Assembly (NCBI GenBank): GCA_030407005.1
Contig: JAUDYN010000011.1
Span: 52,501-116,500, forward strand
Reading direction: 5' to 3'
Source of the DNA: Desarmillaria ectypa
Taxonomy: Eukaryota > Basidiomycota > Agaricomycetes > Agaricales > Physalacriaceae
Length of the DNA stretch: 64,000 nt
Both the position numbers and the translations under genes were made by a program. Below the pieces are notes generated by a model. It had not been told where the DNA came from. It did no database searches and saw only the letters and a program-made list of their open reading frames with translations. Numbering within the stretch: position 1 is the first letter of the stretch; the number at the start of each line of letters is the position of its first letter. Below, in pieces: positions 40,508-52,010 of this stretch.

Positions 40508-41738
40508 GCTGGCCCCCATAAGTCCGAAAATGTCATTTCACCTATTTCAGTATAATTCCTTTCAGCTTCTTGTGGAAATGGCTCGGCATGATGTTTGGCC
40601 TGTATGCAGGCTTCGCAATCCTTCTGGGGCACTGCTGACTCATCCACATCCATTCCCTTGACCATTTTCTTCCTAAATAGTCTCTTTACTGATCCCATGT
40701 TTAAGTGGCCCATTACCCAATGCCACTTCTGCCATGATCGGGCCAGTTTTGTCACATGGGCCTGGGTTATTTCTGGCACAATAATATCTAGGCTATACAG
40801 CTTCAATACTTTATCTCCATGGCCAATCCTTTTGCCACGTGGTGAGATAATATTCATCCGGGATTCTTTGAATTTGAGTTCAAACCCAGCATCCATGATG
40901 CACCCTAATGATATAAGATTGAATGGTGCTTCAGGGCAATGAATACAGTCCTTTAGAGTGACTGCAGTGGTCTTCTCTCCTTCAACCATTTTAATCTTAA
41001 CTGTTCCTCTTCCCAAGCCTTTTGACCTTCCTACACCAATAACTTCATGTCCTGGGGTCTCAACATAGTCAGAAAAATGCAATCTATTCTTGACTATATG
41101 CTTGGTGGTGCCTGAGTCCCCGATCCATGATGACCCTGCAAGTGCAGTAGGTGTGATGTCTTTTACCCAAAATGCATAATCTTCTTCATCAGAATCTGAC
41201 TTGGCAACATGTGCCTGAGTCTGGCCCTTCCCTTTCCCCTTCCATTGCTTCCCAGAATTCTTCTTCCCATTTGGGCAATTGGCCTTAATGTGGCCAGTTT
41301 CTCCACATCCGTAACATGTGATTTTTGGATTAAACTTCTTCTTGCCATGTGCTGCAAGTGTTGTCATTGGGTCAGAAGTCTTTTCCTGCAATCGGATGTC
41401 TTCTTGGAGAATTTGGGAAATCAATTTGTATGAATCCTTCAAGTCTGCAGTATCCACTGATGAAATGAATGAATTCCATGATTCCGGAAGTGATGTAAGC
41501 AGTGTGATTGAGAAGTCCTCCTCCTCAACAGTCTGCTTAAGGGATGCCAGCTCCTCCTGGTAAGACCTTATAGTCCTAATATGCTCCTCTATGTTTCCTC
41601 CTTCTTCACACTGAGCTCTAAAGAATTTCCTTCTCACAAGAACAATTCCCATGGGTCCCCTTGACTCATACATGTCCTTCAGAGCTTTCCAGGCTTCTGC
41701 TGAAGTCTTAGAACCAGCAATATACACCAGCAGGCCAT
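40508..41738 (-). pseudogene. Inverted copia middle: Gag C-terminus, zinc knuckle, protease, integrase zinc region
   Basis: Minus-strand open frame (41,727-40,501 including junction). It continues the Gag fragment of 29,508: YIAGSKTSAEAWKALKDMY, an LTSLPESWNSF motif, CCHC knuckle CYGCGETGHIKANC, protease SSWIGDSGTTKHIV, and the pre-integrase zinc region HWVMGHLNMGSVKRLF...CEACIQAKHH. It ends in DLWGPAR, whose continuation is at 43,107 on the plus strand. The ORF is intact, so the inversion rather than decay disables it. Flanks are TCGG (left) and CCGA (right). Confidence 0.92.
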
Positions 41739-41742
41739 CCGA

Positions 41743-43102
41743 TGATGTGCTTGGTAACGGCGAGTGACAAAAGAATTAGGGAATGGCAATGAACACCAAT
41801 CACACTAAACCTCTTACTACTCTACACTTAATCACCAATATTGAATTCGGGCAGTTTCGAGTACGATGGAAGCACTCTGCAGACTTCAATAATCAAGTAC
41901 AATTGTCTTAAAGACGTTTTCTTTGTTACTAGTGAGTTTATACAAAGTACTACTCGTACTAGTGGGGTGGGTAAGACACAATTAGATAAGAGTGACTTGG
42001 TTTGAGCTACTGCGCTCGTTCTGACTGAAACTGCTTCAGACTGGTGGCGCTCTTGGCCCTATACTGCTTCCTACAAGTGATAAACACTTGACCAGTCGCA
42101 CTCTTGGCTGACTAGTGGCGCTCTTGGCCTAAGAATAAACTATAACTCCGAGAACTTTGCTTGAACTAACTTCAAAACACTCCAGACCTTTGCAGGACAC
42201 AACAGTGACTCTAATGGACTTCAATTCAATGCAATTCTATGGGTGACTTAGCGACTATTAATCACTTTGTCGAGGTTAAGCACAAATGCCTTTAATTGGG
42301 GACACCAGTTACTACCAGTGAGGGCTCAACTGCGGGGATGGCTTGCCTGCTTTGCACGAGCGCCCATCCCACTACTTATATACTACTGAGGCAAAACTAT
42401 AAATATCATCTGGGTATAGGGTATATTGGTAAGGATTTCTTGGCTAGTCACGAATAATAGTGAATAATCACACAATAGTCGGTCTAGTCTGTTTTCTTTT
42501 CAAATATTTGGTCTAGAGACTCCACAGTTGGTCTTTCCGCACCCTTGGCACAACTACATGCCCTAGTAATGCGGTTATATGGATATCCGGATATTGGTAC
42601 CTGTAACAGCTATCCGATCATGATCGAGGGTGCAGTCTGGCTCCACTAGCATCGATCATAAGAGATCTATATCGAAATAGTCGGATCTGGGCTCAAGGTT
42701 AATCCATTCCTAATTTATTTCTAAGTCCTGTTTCAAGATTGCCATGTGACTAGTTATCCTGACTTAGGCGTTTATGCCCAGTCTGGGCTGCTAGTGACAG
42801 AACTTGACGAGATCTGTGTACTCTGCTCCTGGTTTTTGTGTGCTAGTAGCATCCTTCATTTGCTAGTGGCTGTATTTCACTTAGTCCTGCTAGCATTCGA
42901 GTTACTAGTCTGGCCGGCTGGTAGATTTAACCCACTAATGGTGTTGCATCTAAGTCCTGGCTCTACCAGTTGCTTACTGCTTTTAACTATCAGCTCAAAG
43001 CCTCAGCTATAGTCCTCTATGTATCACTAGTATAGGATAGATGTGCAATAGTATTGTTACAAAATCGCAAAATCTAGGTGTGAATGCGTAGATGGCATAT
43101 CA
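41743..43102 (-). repeat. LTR copy C of the ACTAGT element, inverted
   Basis: 1,360 bp on the minus strand: TGATGTGCTTGG...GATGGCATATCA, flanked by CCGA on both sides (41,739-41,742 and 43,103-43,106). Same length as LTR B. It contains the 88-codon ORF (42,746-43,012). In element orientation its flank is TCGG. Confidence 0.93.
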
Positions 43103-43106
43103 CCGA

Positions 43107-45709
43107 ACTCAGGGTATCCATGGAGAAAGATATTACATAAGCTTCACAGATGGGAAATCCCGGAGGACAATGTTGTATTTTCTGAAGTCAAAACAGGGTA
43201 CAGAAATCCGAAAGAAGATTCAGCAGTACCAACAATACATCAAAGTCCACACTGGAAGGGATCTGAAGTTTATGAGGATTGATAATGGGAAGGAATATAT
43301 CAATGAGGAGGTGAAGGAATACCTCCAGAGCAATGGCATCCAGTTGGAACTGACTGCCACATATTCACCATCCCAAAATGGAGTTGCCAAGAGAGTCAAT
43401 CAGACTCTTGTGGAGCATGCTCGTGCCATGCTAAAAGAACATCACTTGCCAAAATTTTTATGGCCCAAGGCAGTGGCATATGCCACATATTTGAAGAACT
43501 GATCACCAACCAGGGCCATCAAAAGTGATCTAACCCCAGAAGAAGTGTTTTGTGGAACAAAACCGGACATTTCAACACTCCAGGAATTCGGAACAAAGTG
43601 CTGGGTGTTGCAACAGGATAACAAAAGGTCAAAACTCGACCCGAAATCAAGGGAATTTATCTTTACAGGTCTTACAGATGAATCAAGAGCCTGGAGATAC
43701 TATAACTCACAGACTAGGCAGATTCAGACCTCAAGAAATGTTATATTCCCTGAAGAGAGCATTCTAAATGATAACAATGATGAATACATTGTGTCCCATC
43801 CTCCACTGCTCGAGGGGGAGTCAGGGAGCAAAGTCGAGCAGATTCTGGATGGAAATGATGATATTTCGGACAAATCCACAGGTGCCGGGAATGCTGAAAC
43901 AAAAGGGGAAATGCCCCTTGATGACCCGGCAACTAAATCAAAGTTACCTGTATGGCATGGGAAGGTGATTCAGCCATGCGACAAATCGGTCCAGATTGCA
44001 TCAGTAGCCCCACCAAGTTACCGGTTCCTTAATAATCCAGCCTCACGAGGCACGAAATTGCCAGAGAAGCAGCAGGAAGTAACAAAGGAACCACTGGAGA
44101 CTGCAAATATTGCAGTAGAATATGCATGTGTGGGGGAGACTGCAGATAACCTCAGTGATGAGCCATTAAGCCTTGAAGAAGCTAAAATAAGGCCAGATTG
44201 GCATCATTGGAAGAAAGCAATGGATGAAGAATATAATCTATTGACTTCTCTAGGCACATGGCAGCTGGAAGAATTACCTCAGGATAGGTCACTTGTTGAT
44301 TGCAAGTGGACCTACAGGCTGAAAAGAGATGGTGATGGGAAAATCACTAGGCACAAAGCCAGACTCGTTGCAAAAGGATTTTCACAGAAACCCGGAATTG
44401 ATTTCTTTGAGACATATGCACCCATAGTTAGGCTGGACACATTCCGCCTACTTATGGCCATTGCCGCACAAAGAAACCTGATTATTCATGGAATGGATGT
44501 CATTGGAGCCTACTTAAATGGAAAGCTCAATGAATCCATTTATATGGCACAGCCACCCGAATATTCCGATGGGAGTGGCAAGGCGGCACACCTCAAGTTG
44601 ACATTATATGGGCTCAAGCAATCTGGCCAAGTTTGGAATGAGAAATTAAATGCTACCTTTTTGGGACTCAGATACACAAGATTGATTAGTGATCAATGTG
44701 TGTATATCAGACAGATGGATTCTGGTCCTATAATTGTAGCTGTGCATGTAGACGACATGACACTGCTTGCCCCAGATGATGAAACCATGTCTATTATGAA
44801 AGAAGAGCTTAAGAAGAAGCTAAATGTTACAGACATGGGGGAGATTCAATACATATTGGGCATGAAGATAGACAGGAATTGGGAGAAGGGTACCATTACC
44901 TTATCACAGAAGGCATATATTTTGAAGGTACTTGAGCGAATGGGCATGAAAGACTGTAAACCAGTCAAAATGCCTATGGACCCGAATGTACGGCTAGAGA
45001 AAATCCCTGAAGACAATCCCCGGAGCGCTGACACAGCCACCAGGCAATATTACCATACTGGTGTCGGATCTCTGATGTATGCAGCCAATGGATCTTGGCC
45101 TGATATTGCATATGCTGTCATGGAATTGAGCAAATACGTACAAAATCCGGCCGCTGAGCATGTCACAGCTCTGAAACGAGTTTGCCATTACTTGAAGGGG
45201 ACTCTGGATTTTGGTATCACATATGGAGGGACTACAGATGAACTGATACCCTACTCAGATTCAGACTGGGGAGAAGACAGGACAGATAGAAGATCAACAT
45301 CTGGTTATGTCTGTACCTATGCAGGGGGAGCTGTTACTTGGAGTTCAAAGAAACAGCCCACTGTAGCTCTATCCACTATAGAGGCAGAATATATGGCCCT
45401 TTCGCAAACAACCCAAGAAGTAATATGGTTGCGGGCAATTTTAACTGAGTTTGGATTGCCACCTGATGGTGCAACCACTATTTTCATCGACAATCAGTCA
45501 GCGATCAAATTCGCTGAGAACGCCGTATTCCACACATGATCAAAGCACATAGACATACAGCACCACTTCATTCGCGAGCACATGGCTTCAAATGAAGTCA
45601 AAGTTCAGCACTGCGCATCAGAGGAGAACTTAGCAGATATATTCACTAAAGGGCTACCAAGACCATTACATGAATATCTATCTGCAGGTATTCTAGGAGC
45701 TCGGAATTG
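43107..45709 (+). pseudogene. pol: Copia pol 3' part: integrase, RT, RNase H, two TGAs
   Basis: The integrase core has D (SFTDGKS) and D (MRIDNGKEY); the catalytic glutamate is replaced by lysine in NGVAKRVNQTL (older copy: TERVNQTL). RT has the RLKRDGDGKITRHKARLVAK block and HVDDMTLLA as the YxDD site (near 44,745). RNase H has SDSDWGEDRTDRRSTSGY and IDNQSAIKFAEN, ending ADIFTKGLPRPLHEYL (45,660). Stops at 43,500 and 45,537 are TGA in place of the expected Arg codon CGA (KN-R-SPTR, HT-R-SKHIDIQ). A GAGGGGGAG polypurine tract precedes the 3' LTR. Confidence 0.92.
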
Positions 45710-45717
45710 AGGGGGAG

Positions 45718-45928
45718 TGTTGGGATAGCAATCCCGAGCAAGTACTAGAATGTACTCAAAGGATTGGCTTACTCAGCAGGATCAAGTTTGGACTGTGAAA
45801 GTGGACATACATAGTATTTCATAGTAAGTTCTAGAAGTAGTACAAAATGTATTTAAGTAGGACACCTCTTGCTTGAGAGGCAAGGATTTTACCATCCTTT
45901 CTATGTTCTCCTCACTCTCGTTACAACA
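45718..45928 (+). repeat. Copia 3' LTR
   Basis: 211 bp, TGTTGGGATAGC...TTACAACA, followed by the target duplication ATTAT. Ends 258 bases before the start codon of the FunK1 gene. Confidence 0.95.
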
Positions 45929-46186
45929 ATTATGCACACTATTCTCTCAGAATAGGGGTAGAAACACTGACCTGCACCATTACATTATACTCAGACTCGG
46001 AAAAAATATTTGTATGCTGATTGTACAGCAGAATGTATACTTCACCAAGATGTCATGCTTTGGCTATGACGTTATCTGTGTGTATGTATTTACTTACCCG
46101 ATCTGTCAGGGTCTCCTTGTCGCCACTACCTTCCTTGCTTGTATCTTGACTTCCTCTTCTCGCAATATCCCCTTTCCTTCATCTGA
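45929..46186 (+). other. Host flank between copia and the FunK1 gene
   Basis: Unique-looking DNA that continues from 29,186-29,212 across the copia insertion. It must contain whatever proximal promoter the kinase gene still has; a pyrimidine-rich stretch (CTTCCTCTTCTCGC) lies 20-40 bases before the ATG. No clear TATA box was seen close to the gene. Confidence 0.5.
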
Positions 46187-49158
46187 ATGGCCACCGTGGT
46201 TCCCACCACGCCCCTGAAGGGTACCAATAAGGGACCAGTCCAATCCACACCGCAGAGCCGTGGCACTGCCTCGGCTGCTGTGTTCAACCAGGATGAAAGG
46301 TGCGCGACCTCCACTTTCGTTCTGCGTTCGACAGCACGAAAAGGCTTACATCGACTTAGGGCGTATCGGACAGACAACGTCAGGCTTGTTGAAATCGATC
46401 TAGAAGGCACGCAAGTAGTCGACTTTGTGTCCCTGCTCAAGGCCCTGCTCGCGAAGATGTTGCTCGGTGTCTCTGCTGACAGGAAGGATGCGGTGGCCTT
46501 GGACACAGCGAAAATTGACGCTGATCAGCTATTTGATGAGATGCTCGAAGATGCCATCAAATTCTGCAATTCTAGTCTTCCAACGTCAGCAAAGACCTCG
46601 CCGGAGCTCTCATCATCAGAGACTGCCCCAGATACCAAGATCCGGTCGGAGATGTCGCAAAGAATGAAATCCCACCTCAAAGACTTGTGCGTCACAGTTC
46701 CTCTTTTGAATGTGTATACTGATGCCTCCCAGCTGCCAGGGAAAGTCCGAGATGCAGCGCTACCTCCCGATCTCCAACGCCATAAATATTATTATGCTTG
46801 AGTATGATGGGCGCCTTTTTGGCAGAGTACCATGCTTAAGTGACCACGACCAAATCATCGTTATTCCAAATGATCCCCTGGTCATCGAATCCATGCAAAT
46901 CGGGCTAGATTTACCGACAACGAAGCGCAAGCCCGATAACATCATCGTCCAACTATCTCACCTCCTCAAGCTCGATGATACGTGTAATGATTTCGATTAT
47001 CGATCCTGGGTACAGTCGGTTGAGACCGAGTCTAAGGAATGGAAGTGGGCACGGAAAGGCACTGACGAAAAGACAAGTTGGCTGGACGTTCATTGTTCCC
47101 TCGAATTGAAGGCACGCAGAGTCATCGGGAGTGCGCCTCTTGATCAGCCTACGTCCGAGAAACAGGTGTTGGGCGGCAGTACGTTCATCGTTCAATTTCC
47201 AATTCAGATATCTGTTCTGACTCTCTACTTCCAGCTTCTTCCAATCCTGCATTTGATGTTCTACAGTCTAGTGACCCCGAGAGCGAAATCGAACGTCGAT
47301 TGGCCAGTGAAGCTTTGGGTCCTTCCACTGGAGCTGCTTCCTCCCGCAGTGAGAAGAAGCGTAGTCATGCAGAGGCGCAGGGGTCACAGTATGCACATAA
47401 AACGACGTCCTCACAGAAGATGCGCAAGATATCGCATCCCGATCTACCCCGCATTACCGCAGATGTTCAGTGCGCGTATTACGCCATCGAGCGTCTTCGG
47501 GCGGCATGGAACGTAACCCATAGCATCGTTCTTCTACTTGAAGGTTGTGATTCTTACCCTTGCGCTTTCATCAAGGCTGACATGACATTCATAGATAACA
47601 TGCTCAGTCTTCGCTGGTATGATGCTGAGGGCTGCATCGTGACACAGCCTATCGACATCATTGGACGACTTCCACTGTTTGTCGTGATGGTCATTATTCT
47701 CCAGCGGTTTGACGCTGCGATGTGGGGATTATCTGACATCCAGATATCTCAAACGACAGAGAATGGACCAGTCTCCTTCTACCTCGAGTCCGACAAAGCA
47801 AAGAGAGCACTTTTCCAACTTGCGGGACGTCGAACATTCGGGGCAGATGCACGGTCGTCCGACGATGCAAAGATCAGACCACCTCCACTTGTTTCAGTGA
47901 TCTCTGTTCCATCCGCGGCTACCTCCCATGTTCTTGACGGTTCTGAGCAGTCCATCGCTCCTCAAGGAACCCACGATGCAATATCCAATGCTCCTATTAC
48001 CACCTCGACGCCTCCCAGTCCTGGCTCCATGCCAACTCTCCCTAAGAGGCGGCGTTCCCGTCGTCTCAATGCCTCCAATACTCCGGAAAACACATCGCCG
48101 AGTTTTCCAGCACCGCAACAAAGCCCCCTGAGCAATCCCTCCAATACCCAAGGTTCGACTAGGAAATCACATCCTTTATTCTTCAAGGCAGCATGGCCGG
48201 AGAATTCTCGAGATAGGGAGCCTGAGATCATCGCAGAGGCTGTTTCTAGGGCGAATCAATATCTTGGGGAATTTAAGGCGTACGTCCTTGAGCACATTCC
48301 GACGGTCGTTGGCTGGCAAGAGGTGAAGTACACATCGACCGCCATCATTCGTCAACTCCTCGGTCTCCATGCTGAGCGCTCACGCACCCTGCTCTGGATG
48401 GTTTCTCACAAACTACACCCTCTCAAGGACCGTGACGGACAGGATTTCTGGAAGGCATTCTGGGAGCTCATCCGTTGTACGTTTTATTACTTTCACGTTA
48501 CTCTCTCCTGACGACACACTTATTACAGGCCACTATCTGCTCTGGTGCATAGGTGTAGCACATGGCGACATCAGTATCGACAATTTGATGTACGGTATCG
48601 TTACTGGGAGGGCAATCTTGAACGACTTTGACCTGGCTGCACTCATGAATCCTGGAGATGTATCACCACAGAAAAAAGGATGGGAGCGAACGGGGACGAA
48701 GCCGTTCATGGCGCTGGAATTGCTGGATAACGCCGACGGTTCGGTTAAGCGGAGGTATTGGCATGACCTTGAATCCTTTGCCTGGTGCCTCCTGTGGTGC
48801 GGAATGAGTGACTCATTTCCCCACCAGGCAATTTTTGGGTCAACATCAGAAGTCCTTGCGCATAAAACTCGGTTGGCCACTGATGTTCGGGTGAAAAAAA
48901 ACCGCTAAACCGAGCTTTGAAGGAATCTGGCCTTGCATTGTGGACTGGATTCGTGCCTGGGTCGGGCGAGATGCTGGGTATCAGGAGAAAGTTGAGGATT
49001 CCACCAAGTTTGTGAGGGAGTTCGCGGAAATCGTTGGTAAACATGGGCAATCAATTCCATTGGATGGGCCACAGTTGAAGTGGGTAGACTTTCAAGCTTC
49101 TCTGCAGGTGTCTTCGTCATCGACGGATGTCAACACGGGGGATGTGACTGTGTCGTAG
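46187..49158 (+). pseudogene. FunK1 fungal-type protein kinase with at least two frameshifts
   Basis: Member of the FunK1 kinase family expanded in Agaricomycetes; partners unknown. The N-terminal domain (46,187-47,178) includes FCNSSLP, the start MATVVPTTP has a good ATG context, and EYDGRLFGRV...KPDNIIVQ follows. Intron 47,179-47,234 (GTACGT...CCAG), then the kinase N-lobe and a Pro/Ser-rich insert (TSTPPSPGS). Intron 48,477-48,528 (GTACGT...TACAG). The C-lobe has the catalytic-loop variant HGDISIDN, the DFD-type NDFDLA and the family hallmark GTKPFMALELL, then the WHDLESFAWCLLW helix. Two breaks: near 46,798 (YYA to LEYDG, two bases apparently missing) and in the A-run at 48,894-48,901 (eight A, seven would restore frame to 49,158). 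Decay or assembly error. Confidence 0.85.
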
Positions 49159-50578
49159 GCATCGTAGTTGTCATTATTTGGGCATTATAGAATGGCATTG
49201 GCTTGTATTATACCTTCCCTTTTTATATCGCAGTCGTACAATCCCTCTTCGACGACGACTAGCAGATAATGCTGCCCTCCATACTGTTTGATCCCCACCC
49301 ATTGCTTTTCAACGTGCATATTATCAGGCTGTCGTCTTTCAGGAGGTCGCAGCAAACGGTAGCATGTACGCAGCTAGGACCCGAGGATTACGGGATTCAG
49401 TGGCCCAGGTAGAAGGGCAGGACGGTGTCTCACTTTGGGGCCATACATACTTTTTTTCCCCTTTTTTGGGCTGTATCCATCAATTGTATTACATGTCGTG
49501 GCTGTCGGTTTTGATTCAATGATTGCACCCCAAAATTTCACTGTCAAACTTTTCCTGTGCTTTCTATTTTTGCAATTATAGTCCCACTCATCCTTCCTTT
49601 AATAGTTGATACCTTCCCTCATCAAATACACTGCGCTATTGATGCTACTGTTTCACAACTACAAAGGGTCGGTGAGTCAGACATAAAGTCAAGATGAAAA
49701 CTAAACAATATGCACGATGAACCGTAGCTGGAGTCTGTGAGCAAAAGTAACAGAACGTTCAAAAAGTATGCACCTAGATGTACTCGCCATCACCTCCCTC
49801 ACTGTCGATGGTGATAATCATGACCCTTTATCCTCGCTCGTGGTGGTGTGCGTTCAAAACCGTGGCATTGAAGACAAGCGCAGTTATTCACGTTGCTGAG
49901 TTCCTGCAAGAGCACATGGATGATCCGTGCCCCACCTAAGACTCCTATTTTCCTGGCAACTTCTCCCCCATCGAAGAGCCCTGTTCAGCTGGTGCCAACA
50001 GAGCTAGATATTGAGGAGGAGGGCCTGATTCACAATGATTGTGAAGATGAGGGTCGGGTACGCGATGATGCAGAGAGCGTGAACACTTAGTCCTTCAGCT
50101 CGCTCTTTGGGGATGGAACATTCAACTTTTGGGGCCCACCAACATGTTAGCATAGGAATGTTGCAGCCCTAGGCCTAGTACCATGCTCTCAGCACTGGAA
50201 GCTCTGGATCTGGAAGAATGGTTGATAGTCAAATCTTTATAAAGCAAAGCACATGCCATACCAAGCATCTGTCCTTCCGCTCATTGTCCTATGTCAATCT
50301 GTATGCATCATTTCATGATCTTACATTCGACTTTAACAGGGATAGGTGGCGCTCTCTTGATGAGAATATCCCCAGACATCAATCATGATGATGTGTGCTT
50401 TTCTGGTCTTTTTATTTTATATTTCTACACCCCGTGGGGAAGGTCAAAGCGCACTGAACTTTGAATGGTCTCTTTTAACTGTGGTTCTGATGTATTCAAG
50501 ACATTTTTTTTTCTTTTGTTTGGAGCTGCTTTAATCAGTTCTTGATGCCAATAAATAGTCAGAAATCTGTGAATTGCC
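49159..50578. other. Intergenic region
   Basis: 1.4 kb without a supportable gene. A short ORF at 49,893-50,090 (65 aa, acidic C-terminus) is unsupported. CTTTTTTTCCCC runs near 49,450 and T-rich stretches near 50,500 may belong to the 3' and 5' regions of the flanking genes. Confidence 0.5.
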
Positions 50579-50626
50579 ATGGGATCTCCTGCATATCCTC
50601 CTTCCTTGTTCTCCTGTCATTTCATC

Positions 50627-52010
50627 ATGGAGTGGCCACTATCTCAAGAAATCAGTAACACCATCGTCGACATAGCAGTCGAAGAAGATTATTCTCTGAA
50701 CCACTTTGCCCTCGTGTCTTGCTCCATGCTGCATAGAACTCACTACCGCCGCTTCAACTGCATCATCATACCTATCAAATGAAGCTCCGATGAGTGCAAG
50801 AAGCTTTGCAATATTCTCACCTCTGAGGATATCCACCCTTTCACCAAAAGTCTCTTCTTGTATGGACTTTCTTATGCAGACATTCCATCCACATTCATGG
50901 AAGTATCATTGGAGGAGACGCCATGGGATGCCACTAAATATTCTGCCCTCTTAAGTCTTACCCAACTACTCCCCACCCTGGAGGAATTCCACATCAAACA
51001 TTTTTCCTGCATATGGCTCCCACACGAATTCTTCTCACAGCTCAGGAAATGCACCAGTGTCAAGAAAATTACTTTCTATGATATTACATTCTCTTCATAC
51101 TCCACATTCGCTTCCATCATTCGAGCGTTCCTAAACTTAGAAGTTCTGTGCTTGAAATTGGTTTCTGCGACCTTTGACTTGGACTCATGGAGCAATATTC
51201 AAGATATTGCTGTGGTTCCTCAGGCTACATTCAAGACTCTTGATGTCAACCTCTCTGAAGAGTTTCCTCTCCAAATGTGTTGCGATATTTGCAAGAAGGT
51301 AGTCGCTCCAGTCTCTATCGCACAACTCCATGCCCTCTGGATTTCAGGTATCAAGCGGCTAAGCCACTGGGATCTCACCATATCTATGGTACAAAAGTCA
51401 GCTCAGACTCTACAGAGTCTTCAACTCGACTATATCCAAACCGGTACACAGTAAGAATTTTAGAAATCAGGATATTCAATGCTAAGAGCTTATCCACATA
51501 GATGTTGCCGGTCTTCATATCCTACCTCTCCCTTTCCTGAAGCACCTCCACATACACCTCAATGACTTTGAGGAGCACAGTGATGTCGACGTCTTAAGAT
51601 GGTGGATTCGATGCTTTAAAGATGCTGCCACTAAATCTGTGCACCTGGAGAAGATAACTGTCACCCTCAAGGCTTATTTGCATATCTACTCCCTTGATCG
51701 AGATCGCTTGGCTGAATCAGAAGCCCCAAACTCCACCGTAATGCTGTCCATGGAAGAGGAAATGTATATCCTCAAGCAATGGTTCCGATACAGGGATCCA
51801 AGCAAGGAGGTTTTCCAGGACGACATTTGGTGCAACCTGGATGCTTGTCTGCCTTTGTTAACAGATAAACTTGTTATCAAGTTTGCTTGGGCTAGGGCTG
51901 GGGATCTATTTGAAGACAGAATCAATCAGTTGATGGAAATCATTGATAGCAGGATGCGTCGTTTCAAGGAAGTTGGTTGTGTTTTGGTCTTTGAAGTTGA
52001 TCCTGTTTAG
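50627..52010 (+). pseudogene. F-box/LRR-like protein gene with one in-frame TGA
   Basis: The N-terminus MEWPLSQEISNTIVDIA...LNHFALVSCSMLHRTHYRRF fits a divergent F-box (an upstream ATG at 50,579 is also in frame). It is followed by leucine-rich-repeat-like segments (LTQLLPTLEEFHIKHF, FLNLEVLCLKL, LPFLKHLHIHLNDFEEHSDVDVLRWWIRCF). Such proteins recruit targets to SCF ubiquitin ligases. One intron fits: 51,444-51,501 (GTACAC...CATAG, 58 bp) joins QT to DVAGLHILPLPF in phase. A TGA at 50,780-50,782 interrupts the N-terminal part in the same frame; the downstream frame stays open to 52,010. Either a nonsense-mutated gene or translation from a later start. Family assignment is by overall pattern, not by a diagnostic motif. 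Confidence 0.5.

Larger units (their letters stand above)
29213..45928 (+). mobile_element. Ty1/copia element interrupted and partly inverted by ACTAGT-element insertions
   Basis: 211-bp LTRs (29,213-29,423 and 45,718-45,928) flanked by the 5-bp duplication ATTAT (29,208-29,212 and 45,929-45,933). Copia sequence runs 29,424-29,718 (primer site, Gag N-terminus), then 40,508-41,738 in inverted orientation (rest of Gag, knuckle, protease, start of integrase), then 43,107-45,717 (integrase to RNase H). The original element would be about 4.5 kb; the remaining 12 kb are one full ACTAGT element and one LTR copy at the two inversion breakpoints. Confidence 0.93.
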
